Notes: generated by a model not told the origin, from the letters alone. Positions 44,999 through 58,028 are shown, counted from the first letter of the stretch. The stretch: 64,000 nucleotides of DNA from Acytostelium subglobosum LB1 (GCF_000787575.1 NW_012236521.1:514924-578923); one strand, 5' to 3'. Made by a program: numbers and translations.

Positions 44999-46807
44999 TC
45001 AAACTTTGTTGATTGATTTCCATATTCGAAGTGTACAATCTGTTGAGATGGACGCCAGGACGTTGCGATTCGGATGGTGCATGATGCTAATCACTTCCTT
45101 TGGATGTAGCTCCATTGATTGTAGATGTGTGCCCTTGTCAACGTCGAAACAATGTAATATGTTGTCCTCGGACACTGCGTAGAGATAGGTCTGCTTGGGT
45201 GATAGTGTACAACAAAGGAAGTTCTTGTTGTTGTCCAATGTAAACTGCTTGGTGATGGTCTGTGTGCGTATCGACATGATGCAGATGATGGGCGATGCAT
45301 TGCAAATGAGTACCAGGTCTGGATTGTTGCGCATGCCAATCACACCGCGAACTGATATGTCTTTGATTCGAACTGATTGTGTTGGCCTCAGTGTCTGTAG
45401 GCACTCTGCCGACTTGGCGTCCCAAACACGAACCGTTGCATCACTCGAGCATGATACAACACGGTCCTCGCTCTCTGTAAAGAAACAATCATTCACAAAT
45501 GAGTTATGTCCTCTAAACACTTTGAGTGACTTTCCAGACTTGAGTCCATGTATTCTAAATTGTTGTGATGTATGAGTGAGTTTGATTGATTGATTGATTG
45601 ATTGATTGAGTGAGGCGATCACATACTTTAGTGTTCCATCGAATGATCCTGAAAGGACTTGAGTGGCATTCTTGCTGAAGTATAGACATGTGACACCTTG
45701 AGGATGTGCAGGTTCAAACTTCCTCAGACACTTGCCCGTTCGAATGTGCCACACCTTGATATGTCCATCGATTGAACCAGATGCCAGATACTCTCCATCT
45801 CTCGAGAAGTTCAAACACAGTATCGTCTTGTCATGCATCATGAAGTCGTCCTATCATATTATCAGTGGAGTGAGTAAGTGATTGATTGATCACGTGATCA
45901 TGTATGCAGGCGAACACACATACATTTGATTGATATGGTAGATTGGTCGCAAGCTTTCCTGTTGAGTAGTTCCACACCTCGATGAAACCGTCGACACTGC
46001 CTGTGACAAGGTATTGGGCATCAGGGGAGAATCGACAGCATTCGGGATAGTTCTTGTCTTGGAACTTGATGGTGCGGTCCAGCGTTGTGGGTATGTCCTC
46101 TTCCTCAGAGGCCGCCGATGACGAGGACAGCACCGAGTCGCCACGGAACAAGTCATAGTCAGCACCCGGTGCCACAATGCCTTGATACTGCTGCCACTTT
46201 AGTGCCTGTGCCAACAAGCTCATCAGTCGCGATGGCTCCACAGACTGTATCTCTTTGCCAAGCAATGTGGCCAGTTGAGCACGTCGCTTATCCGTCGACA
46301 CGCCCGCATCGTAGAAGTCGCGCAGATCAACTGAACCACGCTGCAGGTAATGCTCCAAGCGCAGATACCTATCGATGTTGTTCAGTCTGAGATGATTCAT
46401 CGCCTCACTCTTTCTCAGCAGTGACTTGGCCAGCTCCAACTCGCCCATGTCCAACATCTCCACGATGATCTGCTCGTATAGATCGACTAGACTTGCCGGT
46501 GACAGTTTGACATGAGCTAACTCCATCAACACCTTATCCCAACGGCCTTGTTTAACATCATCCAAGAACGTATCTCTATGTTGTATCGTATTAAGATTGA
46601 CTCCAGTCTCATTCTGCAATGCTGTCAATGTACTCAACAATGCATTCTCTTGACAGAACTGTAGTATCAGTTTGATAACACTGTGATTGATTCATTGATT
46701 GATTGAGTTGAGTTGAGATGAGTGAGTATGTTATTCATCATTCATCAATCAAGATATACATACTCCTTTGATTGAATATCAAGTGTATTGCCTGCTGGTC
46801 CACTCAT
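44999..46807 (-). CDS. smu1: SMU1, WD40 spliceosome-associated protein
   Basis: Four exons, starting at ATG 46807 (MSGPAGNTLDIQSKE). The N-terminal LisH/CTLH part is clear: VIKLILQFCQENALLSTLTA and LQNETGVNLNTIQHRDTFLD, then FLDDVKQGRWDKVLMELAHV. An Arg-rich segment precedes seven WD40 repeats: CRFSPDAQYLVTGSVDGFIE VWN, LNFSRDGEYLASGSIDG, VWDAKSAECLQTL, and the last SISTDCTLRIWK. The linker LRLNNIDRYLRLEHYLQRGS and the order of motifs identify SMU1 (suppressor of mec-8 and unc-52), which works with RED in the spliceosomal B complex to control alternative splicing. Length of about 510 residues matches the family. The gene lies downstream of the EF-hand gene on the same strand, with a minisatellite in between. 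Confidence 0.9.
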
Positions 46808-46892
46808 TATGATGGTATAGTATACTGTTATAACTAAATAGAGATAATGAGTCGAGACGAATGAATGAACATCAAAGTGTCATTCCCCAAAT

Positions 46893-46986
46893 GCACGAGG
46901 GTAAGTGTGCGAGGGTAAGTGTGTGAGGGTATGTCTGCGAGGGTAAGTGTGCGAGGGTATCTTCGCGAAGAGCGAGGGTAAGTGTA
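46893..46986 (+). repeat. Minisatellite upstream of SMU1
   Basis: Repeats of a 14-bp unit, consensus GCGAGGGTAAGTGT, about six copies with variation (GTGAGGGTATGTCT, GCGAGGGTATCTTC). The unit is G-rich on the plus strand. It lies 5' of SMU1 and 3' of the EF-hand gene. Confidence 0.85.
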
Positions 46987-47050
46987 ACAGAAGCTGGAAG
47001 ACCATGATTTATTGATACTGTCCATGATGGTGATGAGTAAGTACTTTACT

Positions 47051-47831
47051 TTACTTGGCCTGCTGAGCGAGTACTTTCTTGAATATGACGATGAACTCAT
47101 TGAAATCGATCTCGCCACTGTTGTCCTTGTCAGCTAGTTGCATGTGGCTGTCGACCAGTCTGGTCATCATCATCTCACCAACACGCTTGGCAATGGTCGC
47201 GCGAAGAAGTTGTGCCAGTTCAGTGCGATCGATCGTGCCACTCTTGTTGGCGTCGTATTTGTCAAAGGCGACGCGGGCCTCTGCCAGCTCGGCGTCTGTG
47301 AGCACGACCTCCTGGTGTACGACCTTTGGTGCATTGGCGCCAGTCTCAAGTGTGTGATGGACTTCGGGCGACTTCTTGTAGCCCATATGGATTGGCAACT
47401 CTGGGTTGAGGTGGATCTTTGAATAGAGTGATGCAAACTCCTCAAACTCAATGACGCCATTGAAGTTCTTGTCCGAGTCATTGAACTGCAGCTCCAAGTA
47501 CTTGTTAAATAGCATGTCACTGACCTTTCTCTTGAGTGTCTCCTCTAGAACTCCTCTCAACTCGACCTATTATAGTTGTTGTTGTTATTGTAAGATATGA
47601 CTATTCATTCATTCATTCATTCAATCATTCAATCAATCACATGACATACTTTGTCCAATGTTCCACTCTTGTCTTTGTCGAACTTGTCAAAGACAGTTCT
47701 GATCGTGGTCAATTGCTCTGGTGTAAGTGGTGTGGCGGTAATGGTAGACTAGATGTTGTTGTTGTTGATGTGGTTAGCTAATGATCATGCCATGTCGAGT
47801 CAAGTCACGTGATCTAGATGATTCCTACCAT
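47051..47831 (-). CDS. Four EF-hand calcium-binding protein (CBP family)
   Basis: Three exons: 47831-47829 (the ATG alone), 47748-47650 and 47566-47051; about 205 residues. Four EF-hand loops: DKDKSGTLDKVE, DKNFNGVIEFEE, DANKSGTIDRTE and DKDNSGEIDFNE, all with the acidic residues at 1, 3, 5 and 12 and a Gly at 6, so probably all bind calcium. The linker between loops 2 and 3 is about 55 residues. This fits the dictyostelid small calcium-binding proteins (CBP1-CBP9/calfumirin), cytosolic calcium sensors whose expression changes in development. The ATG-only first exon was chosen because GTAGGA directly follows the ATG and the acceptor at 47749 continues in frame with STITATPLTPEQLTTIRTVF; an in-frame start within the second exon is not seen. 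Confidence 0.82.
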
Positions 47832-48688
47832 TATGATGATGATACAATTATGTTTATAAATAGAGGTTTGTTTTATATATATAAATGTTATAACAGATAA
47901 TTTAATTTAACAATAAGACTGCAGGACTCTCGTGATATTGATATGTCTCATCTTGGTCATTATCGGCCCAACGTTTCAATCTCAGATACTTGATTTTGAA
48001 TCAATTTTGATCAACTGCTCAAGTGGTGGGTGTGTGAGTTGGTTGGAGAGAAGGCACTCAAAGGTGTGAATGTTGAAGTGATCATTCAAATAATGGTCCA
48101 TAAAGATTATGATGACTAGTCATCTTCGGAGATGGGACCAATCGAAGTAAGGAGAAGTACATCACTATTATCCCTAGTATAAACAATCGATACTTCTATC
48201 TACCTACAAATAATCTTTGATGTTTGACTGATAAGTTGTTGTCTTGTCTTGTTGTACAACAAAACATTAATTAATTTTAACTTGTCCCAGCTGTTTGATG
48301 ATGCAACACCAAACAAACACAACCATTCCATTTTTACGATCACCAATTCGATCAACAATGATGACGAGGGCCTTATTTTATTAATAATTGATCATAAATC
48401 TAGATATTCGTACAGGTGTGTACATCCTATTGTTGTTATTGTTTGTTTGTAAGTTTTGTGTTGGGTCCTAAGACGAGTCCACACCTCTTGATCACAACAC
48501 AACCCCCTCACACTCACACATCCCACTCATGTGTTTGTTTGATTAATCAAACACATCATCAGATGCAAACAGGATCATAAACAATCACCAAACAGACAGA
48601 TATATTTATTATATACATTATATACATATACATATACATATAAATAGATATAGATAGAGATACAAAGGCGGATAGAGTTTGATCAAAG
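47832..48688. promoter_or_regulatory. Divergent region between the EF-hand gene and the comC-like gene
   Basis: 857 bp between head-to-head starts. Near 48600-48650 it has a TATATACATATACATATAC run in the comC-like leader. A plus-strand 67-codon frame at 48249-48452 has no recognisable motif; not annotated as a gene. Confidence 0.45.
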
Positions 48689-51600
48689 ATGAAGTTGTTT
48701 GTGTTGTTCATTGTTTTGATGTTGTTGATGTCAGCAGTGTTGGTGTCATCCAAGACCAAGAGCAATAATAATAAGAAGAAGAAGAATCCATCATCAACAA
48801 CAATATTAACATTCAATGATACAAATAATAATAATTACACTATTATGGATGAGGTCATAACTGAACCAATGTACACATCGACTCAGTGCACCTATCAACT
48901 ATTCATCCTTATTGCCACAAACAACTCAAACTCCAACACCAACACCAATGAGATGGTATCACTCGAATCCACCAACTGCACATATTGGACCAAACAGGCA
49001 TTGATATGCTCACATGTTTTCCATTTGGAATACAACGCCAATCACATCAATACGTCATTGGTGATGGGCAATCAGACTGTGGCCCAGCTATCCTACCCGA
49101 TTGATTCGTGTGTCCTGCCATCCCAGCAGGAAGTAGGCACGCTCAATGCATCGATTCAGTCATATTCCATCGAGAGAGCACCATACCCATCGATGGACAG
49201 TGGAACGTGGCGCATCAAACTGTCGCTTAGTGCCAATTACAGTGCGTCGTGGATGCTCACTGGCCAAATCAGTCAGTCGAATGGTGCCGCGGCATCATGC
49301 TACTCGCCATCACAGTTCACATTCACCTTTGACACATTGCTGTCCCACCATTACGTCGATCTCCATCTTCTCCCATGTGCCAACCGCGAAGTACCAGCCC
49401 TGAACGTGACCATATTTGGCATTTACAATGACACTGCTTCACTACTCATTCCACTTGGATCACTTAACAATGGTAATTATCTTGATTGATTGAACGAAGT
49501 GAAGTGATCACTGACATTAACCTCGCTTCGCCTCACCCCACCCACTCACACACTGGAATGATTCCACCAATAATAGATACCAAGATTGAATTGACAAAGC
49601 CATTGTCAAATGGAATGTTTGGACAACATGTTGGATTGCTAGCATATACTACAAACTTTAGCGAACCTACTAATATCTTGCAATATCAGAGAGACTTTAA
49701 CAATTATTATCAAGCTGGCAACACACATTTGGTGTCGGGTACATCTGAGCAAGGAGTAGTATACGCCTACCTTGAAGGACGTAACCAAAAGGATGGCATC
49801 AAGCTTCAATTGATAAACATATACCAAGATTTCACCATTCACTCTGAGAACACAATCAATGTGTTTGGTATGTTATGTAAATGATTGACACCGTCATGGG
49901 ATCATTCCATCCATGATCCAATCACTTACTTACTCATTCATACATCCATAAATATACAGATAATCAACAAACAATGAAGGTGAACATATCTCAAGATGGC
50001 AATATTTTGTTGATTGTATCGGAACAGACTGTCAATGAGACCATAGATAGTATTGAGTCGGCTACTACTTCTGGATATGAGTTGGATGTCTCATATCCAT
50101 TTGGTTATGGAGCTGGAACACTCTCATCTTACATCCACACAGTATCGATCCCAACAAAGTCTCCAATCCAAGTACGTCAATCAAGTTCATCACGCATATA
50201 TACATCAACATCAACGTCAACATCATCAACTACATCAACTCCATGGATATCATCCATCGAGTTTATCAAGTCCACTTCAACATTGTACATGGTCCGCATA
50301 ACAGCTGGCGATGACAATGGAGTCAGTAGAATAACACTGAACAGTGGCCACAATATTGAAGCAGTGGACAGTATCATTGATGGAGGTCTGACCAATGGTA
50401 CTTTTGAGTATCCACTTCAATCATTCGATATACCATGTGTTGATGATCTGATTATCACAGTCATCAACAACCAGTTAGTATCCAGAGTGTACCGCACTGG
50501 TGACTACCTCTCCACCAACGACAAGTTGATTGAGGTGCCAAACTATCCACCTATATGTATGTTCGTTTTATTGATCGCCATCATCAATCACTTTATTAAC
50601 AATCACTGAATCAATCAATTAGTGAACAACACTTTGGACACGATCACACACTTTGAGTATGGAGTGCCAACGACATCTGGCAACATATCCTTGGTGCTGT
50701 ACTTTAATGTCAGCAATGCAGACACTGGTGTCATGCCAGTTCTCCACATTGATCTGTCCATCTTTGCGCAACATCAATTGTCTGGACAAGGCAATACATC
50801 GTTTGTAGGACGATGGAATGCCGTTAAGAACATGTTTGAGATACCATTCACCATCCCAATGAATCAAGGACAGCGTGATATCTCAATGTTCCTCAGACTC
50901 GACCGCCTTTATAGCTTCAACCTCTTGGCCGCCGTGTTAAAGTCCAAGTACGTCTCATTGCCCGTGAGCACTCAAACAGCACAGATCGATCACCTTCCAC
51001 CCATGATCACCGAGATCCTGGCACTGGACCCAACGACAATTGGCAACTCTACAACTTTGGCATGGTGGGTCACAATCAATGACTACCCCAACGGCTTTGC
51101 CTCAGCACTGTTTGACATTGTGTCGGATGTTGACCCTCTCACTGTGACCGTCCCCGTGGACTCGTCAAAGAGAGTCAGTGGCAACAGCACTGTTGGTTCA
51201 TACAAGCTCACCTATACCATGTCCACACAGTATCAATCGATGAATGTCACACTATTGGCCACACAACTCATTGATGCCGGTGGAAACATAGCCACTCGAT
51301 CAAACGTATTCAGTCCACTGCTGTTCGGTGCGTCGTCCACTGTCAAGGTGCAAGGTGCCAACATATATGCCGGTGATGTGACGCCACCATCGATATCAGA
51401 CTTCCTCATCACCCCATCCACCATCGACACACTGTCGCCAAACCGAACGATCCATGTCACTTTCACAGTCAATGATACAGACTCTGGAATCTCCTCATCC
51501 CACGTGCCGACAGTGTACATCACCTCATCCACTATGCAGGTCGTCAGTGCCAAGGCCATGGTCAAGACCAATTTAGCTGCAGCCATTGCCACCACATCAT

Positions 51601-53120
51601 CATCATCAGTGAGCTACACCAGCACTCTTACTCTACCATTTGGATTTGGCTACGGCAACAACATAACAGTGTCAATTTATGGACTTGTGGACAACGCGTT
51701 GAACCTAAATGGATACTCATCATTCGATTTGGAGAAGATGTCAAATGGCAAGCCGGCCATCATTGAGGTCGCCGCGTCGCCACTGTCTGGCATGGGCGAT
51801 CCATTGCTCAACAGCTACACCAACACAACGACGACTACAACATCGATGACAACGTTTGTTGTGCGTGGAAAGAATTTGAGACAGGTGAACCTCACTGCCA
51901 TCACACTGGACTTCAAGAATGGCACGATCATCACGATCACACCACTCTTGGTCACAGCCACAACCCTTTCCTTTAGCGTCGGTCCATTCACCAGCGCAGC
52001 ACAGCTCACCGTGGTGTCCACGAACAGCGGCCAGACGCGAGCCAGCATTACTTTGCAGCCAACCGCCAACCCGCCACACACTGATGAATCTTCGTCAGAT
52101 GACTCGGGCACCCCGAGCGGCCAATGTCCCAACGCATGCAGAGGACATGGTCAGTGCAGCTCAACTGGCTGTGTCTGCAACGCCAACTTTTATGGCGTGG
52201 ACTGTGGACTCAACTCCATGCTTGTGTCCAAGCCAGAGTTTGACACTGGCTACCCTCGCTACGTCCAACAGGACGCGGCACATCTACTACGCGCAACAGT
52301 GTTCTTGATGTCGTTGACAGAGAACAATGCCAGTTCAGGCGACATTGTGATCGATCACAACGTGTCATCACTAACATGGACACGCACAGAGAACACCACA
52401 ATGGGCCAGAACATGTATAACTACACGACATCACTTCCAATGTCGCCTGGCAGTGTGATCAGCGTCGTGTTCAACTACTACCCTGTCAAATCAATCATAC
52501 TCTTTGAAGGCGTCAACAGAACAATCATGGCCAATGGCGTCAAGATGGCTGTGGAGCTGTCCAACTACTCATTTGCCGCGGACAATCATACATTGCAGAT
52601 GGTCTTGGGCACAGATGTAGCGGGCAGCCAAAGCACGGACTCGTCATGCAGCAACATCGAGCTGTACCCATCGATGGATCGCCTGCTCTGGGCCAATCTG
52701 CAGATCAACTCCAAGCTGTTGTACGCCGAGTTTGCCGACCAGGCCACAGTGTACGATCGCGCGGCCAATCACTCCAGCGTGATGCCAGTGACCAACAGAT
52801 GGATCAACCGCAACAGCCAGTCCAACCAAACCAATCACATTGTGGGTCCCGTTGGCCTCCAGGTCGCCGAGTTCAAACAACAGCGTACCATCGAGTTTGA
52901 GGCGTTGTTCACCATGCTCCAGGACAGCGTGCAGCCCGCGGACAAGACTGGCGCGTACTGTCTGGTCAAGTCACCCAGGCTGTATCCAGGAGAGATCGCG
53001 GCCATCATCTTCTGCATGATACTCTTCACCATCCTCTCAATCACCATCGTCTATCAAGTCATCCAACGACGTGCTGCCAACAGGCGTGCCGCTGCACTCA
53101 ACGATCATCGTGAGATATAA
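48689..53120 (+). CDS. comC-like EGF-domain transmembrane receptor
   Basis: At least five exons; the large last one is about 50624-53120. Signal peptide: KLFVLFIVLMLLMSAVLV. The ectodomain is long, Ser/Thr/Asn-rich and has many NxS/T sequons and paired beta-strands with IPT/TIG-like character near 51760-52060 (SPLSGMGDPLLN...TFVVRGKNLRQVNLTAITLD). One EGF module follows: CPNACRGHGQCSSTGCVCNA NFYGVDC. A membrane segment near the C-terminus (AAIIFCMILFTILSITIVYQ) is followed by a short Arg-rich tail. The order is that of the dictyostelid comC-type cell-surface proteins, required for cell-cell signalling in development. A second, probably related, gene begins at 61541. Confidence 0.78.
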
Positions 53121-54330
53121 GTTGATTGATTGATCAATTGATTGGATTGATTGATTGATTGAGTGAGTGAGCGAGGCTCTTGGATGCCAGGATCCACCAA
53201 TGGACGTCCATTGGTGCTGGACCAGGGTCGGGCCACCAACCCACCCACCCATTCGTAACGCCAAACTACGCCATCCTACTTCTTCCAACAACTACTCCAT
53301 CTTCACTTAGCAATCAATCAATCAATCGAATCTGAATCGGCATCATCAAACAGATGGACGGATATAAACAAAACATACTTGTACACATTAACATTATACA
53401 CATGCATGTCCTCCACCAAGTGTCACATGACTTTCTTTCTTATCTTGAGGACAAAGTGATGGTGATTCAAAGTTTCCAAGTGCATGCACTTGTGTTGTTT
53501 GTCAGCCACATGACGACTGATCAGTTTCTCCTTCTTAGATTGGTTGGATGGTAGTTGGGGTGGAAACACACACACTCTTGCTCAGAAGGTAAGTCCGTCA
53601 CAACTGTTATCGTAAAACTTCCATTCAAGATATTTGTGGGGGTTTAGTTAGTTAGTGTGAATGTGTGATTGAGCGACCGGTCGCTCCAACACACACAAAA
53701 TACACCACTTAGCTGGAATGAGTGTTTGCTTGTAGGCATCCTTTTGGGCCGAAAGGTGGTCCTAAAAAAAAATAATAAAATAAAATGATGGTGGTGTTGG
53801 TAATAAAAGTGATGATGGTTGAGTGAGAGAGACACCAAGAGAGAGAAATGATCAAAGACAGGGGCGAGTGTGTGATGGCGTGAGGCTTTTATGTATGTCA
53901 ACAACACCTGAATGCGCTGATTGGACCTGCGTTGGATGGATTGATTGAGTGTTAGTGAGTGAGTGATTGAGTGATTGAGTGAATGTAGATACTTACCTTA
54001 CAGACAAACAAGAGTGTTTACAACTATTACTACTACTTTATTTATCTACAAATATATAACAATTATACATACTTACAATCACTCATACATACACATATAA
54101 ATAAACTAACATAATTTATTAGTCTTGGCGAAGAAGATTGTGTGTAGTGATAGATAGTGATAGTGAGAGTGAGTGGCACTACTAGTAGTTCGATCAGATC
54201 AATCAATTAGTTCAATCAATCAAGGCCCAGCCCCACCCACACATCGACCTCAAACCCCAATCCCGACCAACAATTCGACAACACAACAACAACAACAACC
54301 AACAACACATCTACAAAGGCGGCCCAAACG
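53121..54330. other. Intergenic region, no well-supported gene
   Basis: 1.2 kb between two plus-strand genes. It holds ATTGATTGATTG repeats at 53121-53165, a 16-bp perfect palindrome at 53671-53686, an acceptor-like TTTTATTATTTTTTTTTAG on the minus strand at about 53762-53786 and a minus-strand GTAAGT at about 53993, hinting at a small antisense transcript. The leader of the RasGEF begins near 54200, with AACAACAACAACAACAACC. Confidence 0.4.
53671..53686. repeat. 16-bp perfect palindrome GAGCGACCGGTCGCTC
   Basis: Perfect inverted repeat with no spacer. GC-rich in an AT-rich setting. Could be a dimer-binding site or chance. Confidence 0.6.
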
Positions 54331-57138
54331 ATGAATGTCACAAGGCCAGGAGCAAGTAACTTTGGTGCACAAGGTGCCAACAACAACAACATAAATAACA
54401 TCAACAACAACAATACCAACAAGCAGCTGGGAATACTAAACAATGATACCTTCCTGTACAGAATCAATGAGCTCGAGGTAAGACACATGCGATCAATCAA
54501 TGTCAATGTCAATCAATGTACTAATATTGGATGTCGAACATGATGTTAGGAGGAGAATGCAAGATTGAATAACAGGATAATTGAGTTGGAATCGATTAAT
54601 GGCCGCTTGAAGGAGCAGTTGGAGTACTTCCAGACAAAGCTGTTGGAGAAGAGCCTCGAGGAGGACAGAGAACTTTCTGATTGTCTAGCGGATATCTATG
54701 AGAGTCTTACTGTCTCCCCGACACCACAGCAGCAGCAACAATTGCAGTTGTTGCAACAGCAGCAGCAGCAACATCATCATCACCAGCAGCAGCGTCCTGG
54801 TCAGTTCCATGGCAAGCCATCGGCGGCACCCCCTCCCAGCGCCATGAACAAGATCAATCTGAACAATGGCCACGGTGGCGGCCACAGCAATCCAGCGGCC
54901 AGCATATCACCACGTCCCGCGCCACCACCAGTCACTCAAAGAAAGCCTATACTCATCAGGAGCACGTCAGAGAGTCTCCTCCAGCAATCACCCGACACAG
55001 CAGAGAGTGGCGGTACGAACACAGCAGCTCAGCAGCAACATCAGCTACTACAACAGCAACAGCAGTTACTTCTACAGCAGCAGCAGCAACAGCAGCAGGC
55101 GCAGTTACTACAGCAACAACACGACGAAGAGAGGAGCAACTACTACAGCAACAACAATGGCAGCCAGCAGCAACAGCAGCAAAAGGTTAAGAACTGGTCG
55201 ATCGCTGCGCCCAACCCAAAGGCACGCTCAGACACAGTGGCTGCCACGCCCAAGGAATCATTCATCCGACTGCCACCTCAGCAGTCGTCGCCACAGAACA
55301 TGCCCGCCAACCGCATTGCACAGTCCAACTCCACATCATTCAATCAACTATCATCATCCACACCTGTATTTACAACCAACAACCAACACAACAACGGCAG
55401 CCACAGCAGTCCGATATCACTGTCGTCATCGATCAACAACACATCATCCTCGTCGTCGCTGTCGGGCTCGCCACCCAACGCCACCTCGTCGCTGCTCAAG
55501 GCCTTGCCGCCCGTGCCCGCCGAGCGCAAGACCGTCAAGATGTCGCCAGTCAACCCGGGCGGCTTGCCAAATGGCGGTAGCAATAACAATCCACTTACGA
55601 GATCGATGCCCACGACGGGCGCCAAGCCTTCCATCCCGCTGAGCAGCGGCCGTCCCTCAATGTCGTCTCTGCTGGGCGGCGAGGACGAGTTTGCCGAGGA
55701 GCCAGAGAACTTGGATGACCCCAACCTCGTGCTCACCAAGAGCGAGGACGGAACATACTTGGTCAAGGGAGGCACGCTCGACAAGCTAGTGCAACGTCTG
55801 AGCTACGACAAGTCGCACGACACTGACTTTGCCAGCGCCTTCCTGTTGACCTACCGCTCGTTCACAACGCCACTCGACCTACTGGACATGCTGATCCGAT
55901 CGTACAATATCGAGGAGGACAGCCACCAGACACTGCCGCAGGCCATCTTTGAGAAGAAGTGTCGCATCGTGCGTCTGCGTGTGGCCAACGTCATCAAGAA
56001 GTGGCTGGACAAGCACTTCCACGACTTTAGCGAGGACGCTGCACTGGTTGCCAAGCTGGACCAGTTCATCAACAGCCAGATCATCGTCGACCTCGAGGGC
56101 ATCGGCAAGAACCTCAAGAAGCTGCTGTACAACGAGCGCGCGGCGCCAATCCCCACGTTCACCGACGCGGCACCACCCGTCATTGCACCCAAGTCGCGCG
56201 ACGCGCCCTTCCTCGAGCTCGACACGACCGAGGTGGCGCGCCAGCTCACTCTGATCGAGTCGGAGATGTACAGAAAGATCGAGTCGAAGGAGTGTCTCGG
56301 CCAGAGCTGGAACAAGCCCAACAAGGACGAGCTGGCGCCCAACATCGTGGCGTTCATTCGTCGCTTCAACGCCGTGTCCGTGTGGGTGGCCACAGAGATC
56401 GTGCGCACTGAGAAGCTCAAGGAGCGTGTTGGCGTCGTCAAGCGCTTCATCATCATCGCTCAGAAGTGTCGCGAGATGGGCAACTTCAACGGCTGCATGG
56501 AGATCCTCTCTGGTCTCCAGAACTCTGCCGTCTACCGTCTCAGCAAAACATGGGAGAAGATCGAGTCCAAGCCACTGATCAAGAATGTCTACGACGAGCT
56601 CATCGTCCTAATGGCTCAAAAGAACAACTTTAAGGACTACCGTGCTGCCCTACACTCTGTCCATCCACCATGCATACCATACCTTGTAAGTATCCTTCGT
56701 CTGGGCGTCAGCGATCACTCTCATTCCAACATACTCACTCAATCACTCAATCAATCGATCAATCAATGATAGGGAGTATACCTCACTGACTTGACGTTCA
56801 TTGAGGATGGCACCAAGAATATGTTGAACAACAGGGACGACCTGATCAACTTTGAGAAGCGTCGTAAGATATCTGTGGTGATCCGTGAGATCAAGCAGTA
56901 TCAGCAGACACCGTATCACTTCCGCGTCGAGGAGACTACGCAGCGATATGTTAAGAACATCCCAGGTCTGACGGAGAAGGCGCTCTACAAGTCCAGTCAG
57001 CTGTGTGAGCCCAAGGAGCAGCGCAGCTCCTCCGTCGAGTCGGTTGGTGGCGGTGGCAGCTCTGGCAGCTCCAACAGCAGCAGCAGTCTAAAGAAGGAGT
57101 TCTCCATATCGTCCATTATGAATGTATTAAAGCAATAA
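54331..57138 (+). CDS. Ras guanine nucleotide exchange factor (RasGEF N plus Cdc25 domains)
   Basis: Three exons: 54331-54477, 54550-56685 and 56773-57138. The N-terminus holds a short coiled coil (RLNNRIIELESINGRLKEQL) and then a long Gln/Ser/Pro low-complexity region (residues about 90-430). The RasGEF N-terminal (REM) domain begins near EDGTYLVKGGTLDKLVQRLS and includes FASAFLLTYRSFTTPLDLLD. The catalytic Cdc25 domain runs from the stretch TEVARQLTLIESEMYRKIES through NAVSVWVATEIVRTEKLKER, ILSGLQNSAVYRLSKTWEKI, and ends in the third exon: GVYLTDLTFIEDGTKNMLNN. Dictyostelids have some 25 RasGEFs that couple receptors to Ras in chemotaxis and macropinocytosis. I cannot assign a specific gef letter. 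Codon use shifts toward G and C in the catalytic region. Confidence 0.9.
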
Positions 57139-58028
57139 GAGAAGAAGTTAGTCCGTTCTGTCCCCTGTCCACTGTCCCCGGTGCTGTCCCTGTCCTTGGT
57201 ACTTTGGGACACACTCGTAAGTTTCGTAGGTGGTCCATCAGGATGGACCTGGAAGAGTATCCAGCCTCATTCCATCCATCCATCGGCCACCAACATCCAT
57301 CAATCCAAACACACCAGCTACATACCATCCAGCCATTATTTATTAAACACCTACATATATTTATCTGTTTATGACAATGACATTGGTATGATTGGTTGAA
57401 TGATGAGTGAGTAGACCTAGTTAGTGAGTGTGCGGGGTGTCTGATCAGCCGACCGAGTGAACTTAGATTTACATTCTTCAGGCCAACGAGCCGACCACCA
57501 GCAAACAAGCCACATTTATTCACTTCACAAATCTAGCCCGGCCGATGATCGATCAAACAAAACACAACAACTAGACCCATTATTAATAAATAATTATTAT
57601 TATTAGTGGCTTGGATACCACTGTGCCATTAGTCCATTTGTGTTAGTGTGGGTGTCCTCTCCAGATCTAGTCATTAGACACGAATGACCTTCGCTATCAC
57701 TTTCACGATCATCTGCCCAGGCAGATCCCTTGTCTTGCAATTGTTTGCAGGGTTTATGTACCTTCAAATATCTCCAAGTATTATTCAAATGCTGCAAAAG
57801 TATACTTTTGATTGACTTTTTGATTCCAAGTGTGTTGTGTTTTGATCAAGGTGTGAGTAGCTTCAAGGTTGAGTGGTCGTTTTTGAAGCAGGAGATTGTT
57901 GAAGTGGTGTCTGAATGACAAGGTCCAAAGGTTCATTGGTCAATACATTGAATCATCACTTGTTTATTCAAAGTGCACTGTACATACATATACATATATA
58001 CATATACATACTTCATACATAATTAGGA
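57139..58028. other. Intergenic region with an open stretch on the minus strand
   Basis: 890 bp. The minus strand 57791-57603 is open for 63 codons after an acceptor-like TTTTGCAG (HLNNTWRYLKVHKPCKQLQD then KGSAWADDRESDSEGHSCLM), and a preceding ATG frame at about 57930-57780 reads MNLWTLSFRHHFNNLLLQKR. They may be parts of a small gene or relic, which I do not recognise. The FNIP leader (ATACATATACATATATACATATACATAC) is at 57983-58010. Confidence 0.35.

Noticed and set aside
48249-48452. 67-codon plus-strand frame upstream of the comC-like gene
   Set aside because: No ordered motif beyond Asn/Ile-rich sequence; the region lies in the shared promoter.
54866-55784. Ser/Arg-rich plus-frame and Ser-rich minus-strand frame inside the RasGEF gene
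   Set aside because: Alternative-frame readings of the Gln/Ser low-complexity exon; the annotated frame carries the RasGEF domains.
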